Below, one piece after another: positions 62,575 to 64,000 of a stretch of DNA of 64,000 bases. The notes under the pieces are model-generated. The model was not told the DNA's origin and did not search any database. It saw nothing but the letters and a program-made list of their open reading frames with translations. Origin of the DNA: JAALKW01 sp963974485 (GTDB taxonomy: Bacteria; Pseudomonadota; Gammaproteobacteria; Legionellales; Legionellaceae); NCBI GenBank assembly GCA_963974485.1, contig CAXBBS010000002.1, forward strand, positions 197,602-261,601, written 5' to 3'. The translations under genes and the position numbers were made by a program. The first letter of the stretch is position 1. Every line of letters starts with the position of its first letter.

Positions 62575-64000
62575 TCACTGAGGTAAGTTTTTCCCCAACT
62601 GCTCGACAGTCTCTTCAATATTTTTGACATGCTTATCTGAGTCTGTTGTCATTTTAAAGAACATTGATTGACCGCCCGACTGATAATAATTGTAAGACAA
62701 AGCGACAACGTTCCCAATCCCCAATGTGCAAGCTAGTAAAGCAATGTGCATGGTCAAGTTAGCCGTGAAATCATTCCACCATGAGCGATGTTTTTCTAAC
62801 TCCGGCCTTGCTTCAACAATAGCGGCATCGAACTCGCTTTTTAGCGTTTCAAATACTGCTTTATTTTTTACAGGGGCATCCATATAAGTTTGAAAACTAT
62901 TCAATAATTGTTCGTGTAATGTATTTGCTGCCTCGAAGGCATTTGTTTCGCCTCTTTCTTCCAGAGAAGTGGCTTTGTTTTTCAGTTTTTTCAGCAGATT
63001 TGATATCTTATATTCCACTCCCTGCTCAGCTGGTAGATTAAACCCTTTCTTTTCAAAAATCTGTAACGCTGTCTTACCGTTTGAAGCTTGTATTGCAGGG
63101 TCAGCTTTATGTTGTAGCAACCACTCTATCATGAGCGTATTATTATATTCTGCGGCCACGTGTAATGCTGTTTTACCTTCATTATTTTTTTGATTGATAT
63201 CAAGCTCTTGCTCATACAACCATTCGTGTATCGCTGTATCTTGTTCTTGATCACTATTCACACCATAAGGTATGCATAAATGCCACATAGAAGAGCCATT
63301 CTTCGTTGTAGCAGTTAAATCTAATTCCCGACCAGCTAAATGCTTGGCAACATCTAAGTTTCTGGTGGCACAAGCTGTATGCAATAATGTTTTTCCGTCA
63401 TTATCTACACAGTTCAAATCACTACCTAACAGAAGTAATTGTTCAACCTCTTCAACCGAGGTATCGCGCTTATTTTGAAGCAGTTCCTGCAATGGTATAC
63501 GACCACGGCTCGTAGTAGCATTGATAAGCTCGGGATTTTTCGCAAGCAAGGTTTTAATATCTGTATCATTTACACCGTCTGTATTATTAAGAACAAGAAC
63601 ATGTAACAAAGTAGGTTCCGCTCCACGATTAGAACGAACCGTGGTATCAGCACCTGCCCCCGCTAATGCCATCGCTGATTGCTTGAAGTCATCAAGTTTG
63701 ACGTGATTATTTTGAAAAGAAGCTATTAAGTAGGCTAAAGCTGTTCGGCCATACATATCTTTAGCTTCTAAAGCAGAAGCATTTAAAGAGGCCACCTCAG
63801 CAATAGCATCATTATTTGCACCATTTTTATTATTACTGGCAAGCACAGCTAACAGGGTAGGCTCCGCTCCAGTATTGGAACGAACCGTGGTATCTGCACC
63901 TGCCTTCGCTAATGCCATCGCAGATTGCGTGAAATCATCAAATTGGACGTGATTATTTTGAAAAGAAGCTATTAAGTAGGCTAAAGCTGTTCGGCCATAC
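62575..64000 (-). CDS. Ankyrin-repeat protein with C-terminal membrane segment, 5' end beyond window
   Basis: The frame is open through the right edge, so the start is not seen; at least 475 residues are visible. It has ankyrin-type repeats (KTLLHTACATRNLDVAKHL, GKTALHVAAEYNNTLMIEWL, GKTALQIFEKKG) and a tandem duplication of an 82-residue unit containing YGRTALAYLIASFQNNHV. The C-terminal region has one membrane helix (MHIALLACTLGIGNVVALSY), then a short charged tail with GKNLPQ. Such ankyrin-plus-C-terminal-helix layout is common among Legionella-type effector candidates. Confidence 0.82.
   Translation of the reverse strand, partial: YGRTALAYLIASFQNNHVQFDDFTQSAMALAKAGADTTVRSNTGAEPTLLAVLASNNKNGANNDAIAEVASLNASALEAKDMYGRTALAYLIASFQNNHVKLDDFKQSAMALAGAGADTTVRSNRGAEPTLLHVLVLNNTDGVNDTDIKTLLAKNPELINATTSRGRIPLQELLQNKRDTSVEEVEQLLLLGSDLNCVDNDGKTLLHTACATRNLDVAKHLAGRELDLTATTKNGSSMWHLCIPYGVNSDQEQDTAIHEWLYEQELDINQKNNEGKTALHVAAEYNNTLMIEWLLQHKADPAIQASNGKTALQIFEKKGFNLPAEQGVEYKISNLLKKLKNKATSLEERGETNAFEAANTLHEQLLNSFQTYMDAPVKNKAVFETLKSEFDAAIVEARPELEKHRSWWNDFTANLTMHIALLACTLGIGNVVALSYNYYQSGGQSMFFKMTTDSDKHVKNIEETVEQLGKNLPQ
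63603..64000. repeat. Tandem duplication, 246-bp period, in ankyrin gene
   Basis: The segment about 63603-63754 recurs at 63849-64000 with few differences (the last 46 bases of each copy are identical). The period of 246 bases equals 82 codons and keeps the frame. More copies may exist beyond the window edge. Confidence 0.85.

Noticed and set aside
1..64000. CRISPR array
   Set aside because: No series of regularly spaced short direct repeats and no cas genes were seen anywhere; the repeats near 60.2 kb have no spacers.

Overview
The window is about 40% GC, densely coded chromosome from a gammaproteobacterium. Conserved blocks (ybeD-lipB, hemA-prfA-prmC, rpoD, ccmCDEFGHI, ybeY-corC, ubiC-ubiA, mraZ-rsmH-ftsL-ftsI-murE) are mixed with genes typical of intracellular bacteria: ankyrin-repeat proteins, a eukaryotic-type Ser/Thr kinase, a U-box protein and LuxR-like regulators. 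This combination suggests the Legionellales (Legionella/Coxiella relatives). That is an inference from gene content; no rRNA or type IV secretion gene lies in the window.

Layout. 1-5.8 kb: ybeD, lipB, a DedA/PAP2/LssY membrane protein, sohB, a stand-alone LuxR-type sensor and an MFS transporter. 5.9-9.1 kb: hemA-prfA-prmC, overlapping. 9.2-14 kb: rpoD, an exported protein, prfC and an acidic-tailed unknown. 14-19 kb: a tightly overlapped cytochrome c maturation operon, ccmC to ccmI, including a 55-residue ccmD, without ccmAB. 19-26 kb: an orphan SPPY-type methyltransferase, ybeY-corC, an atypical response regulator (phosphoacceptor Asp replaced by Glu), queC, ubiC, ubiA and a bestrophin. 26-34 kb: purine nucleoside phosphorylase, nagZ, a DUF389 protein and the start of the division/cell-wall cluster with an MraZ operator. 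34-43 kb: small membrane proteins, a fatty-acid-kinase-like DhaL/DegV fusion, DUF6671, carbonic anhydrase, Sua5, an ArsR regulator, a YheT hydrolase and a GNAT acetyltransferase.

43-57.5 kb is an accessory, host-interaction-like stretch: ankyrin protein with a kinase-like N-terminus, Ser/Thr kinase, MATE exporter, zinc-motif protein, 2H phosphoesterase, a coupled pair of unknowns, a second ankyrin protein, an NTF2-like protein, a ClpB-type AAA+ ATPase with a signal peptide, LemA/M48 protease, a U-box protein and a LuxR regulator.

57.5-62.5 kb is mobile DNA. A sequence matching every conserved position of a type I hammerhead ribozyme core lies in the leader of a frameshifted integrase gene. 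It is followed by a run of hairpins, a second integrase-domain gene, a degenerate 3' piece of tRNA-Thr(CGU), repeated TTCGACACG sites, a P4-type integrase and a translationally coupled YhcG-type nuclease. The window ends inside an ankyrin gene with an 82-residue tandem duplication.

The strongest candidates for something little described are the hammerhead plus structured leader, the exported AAA+ ATPase and the U-box protein.
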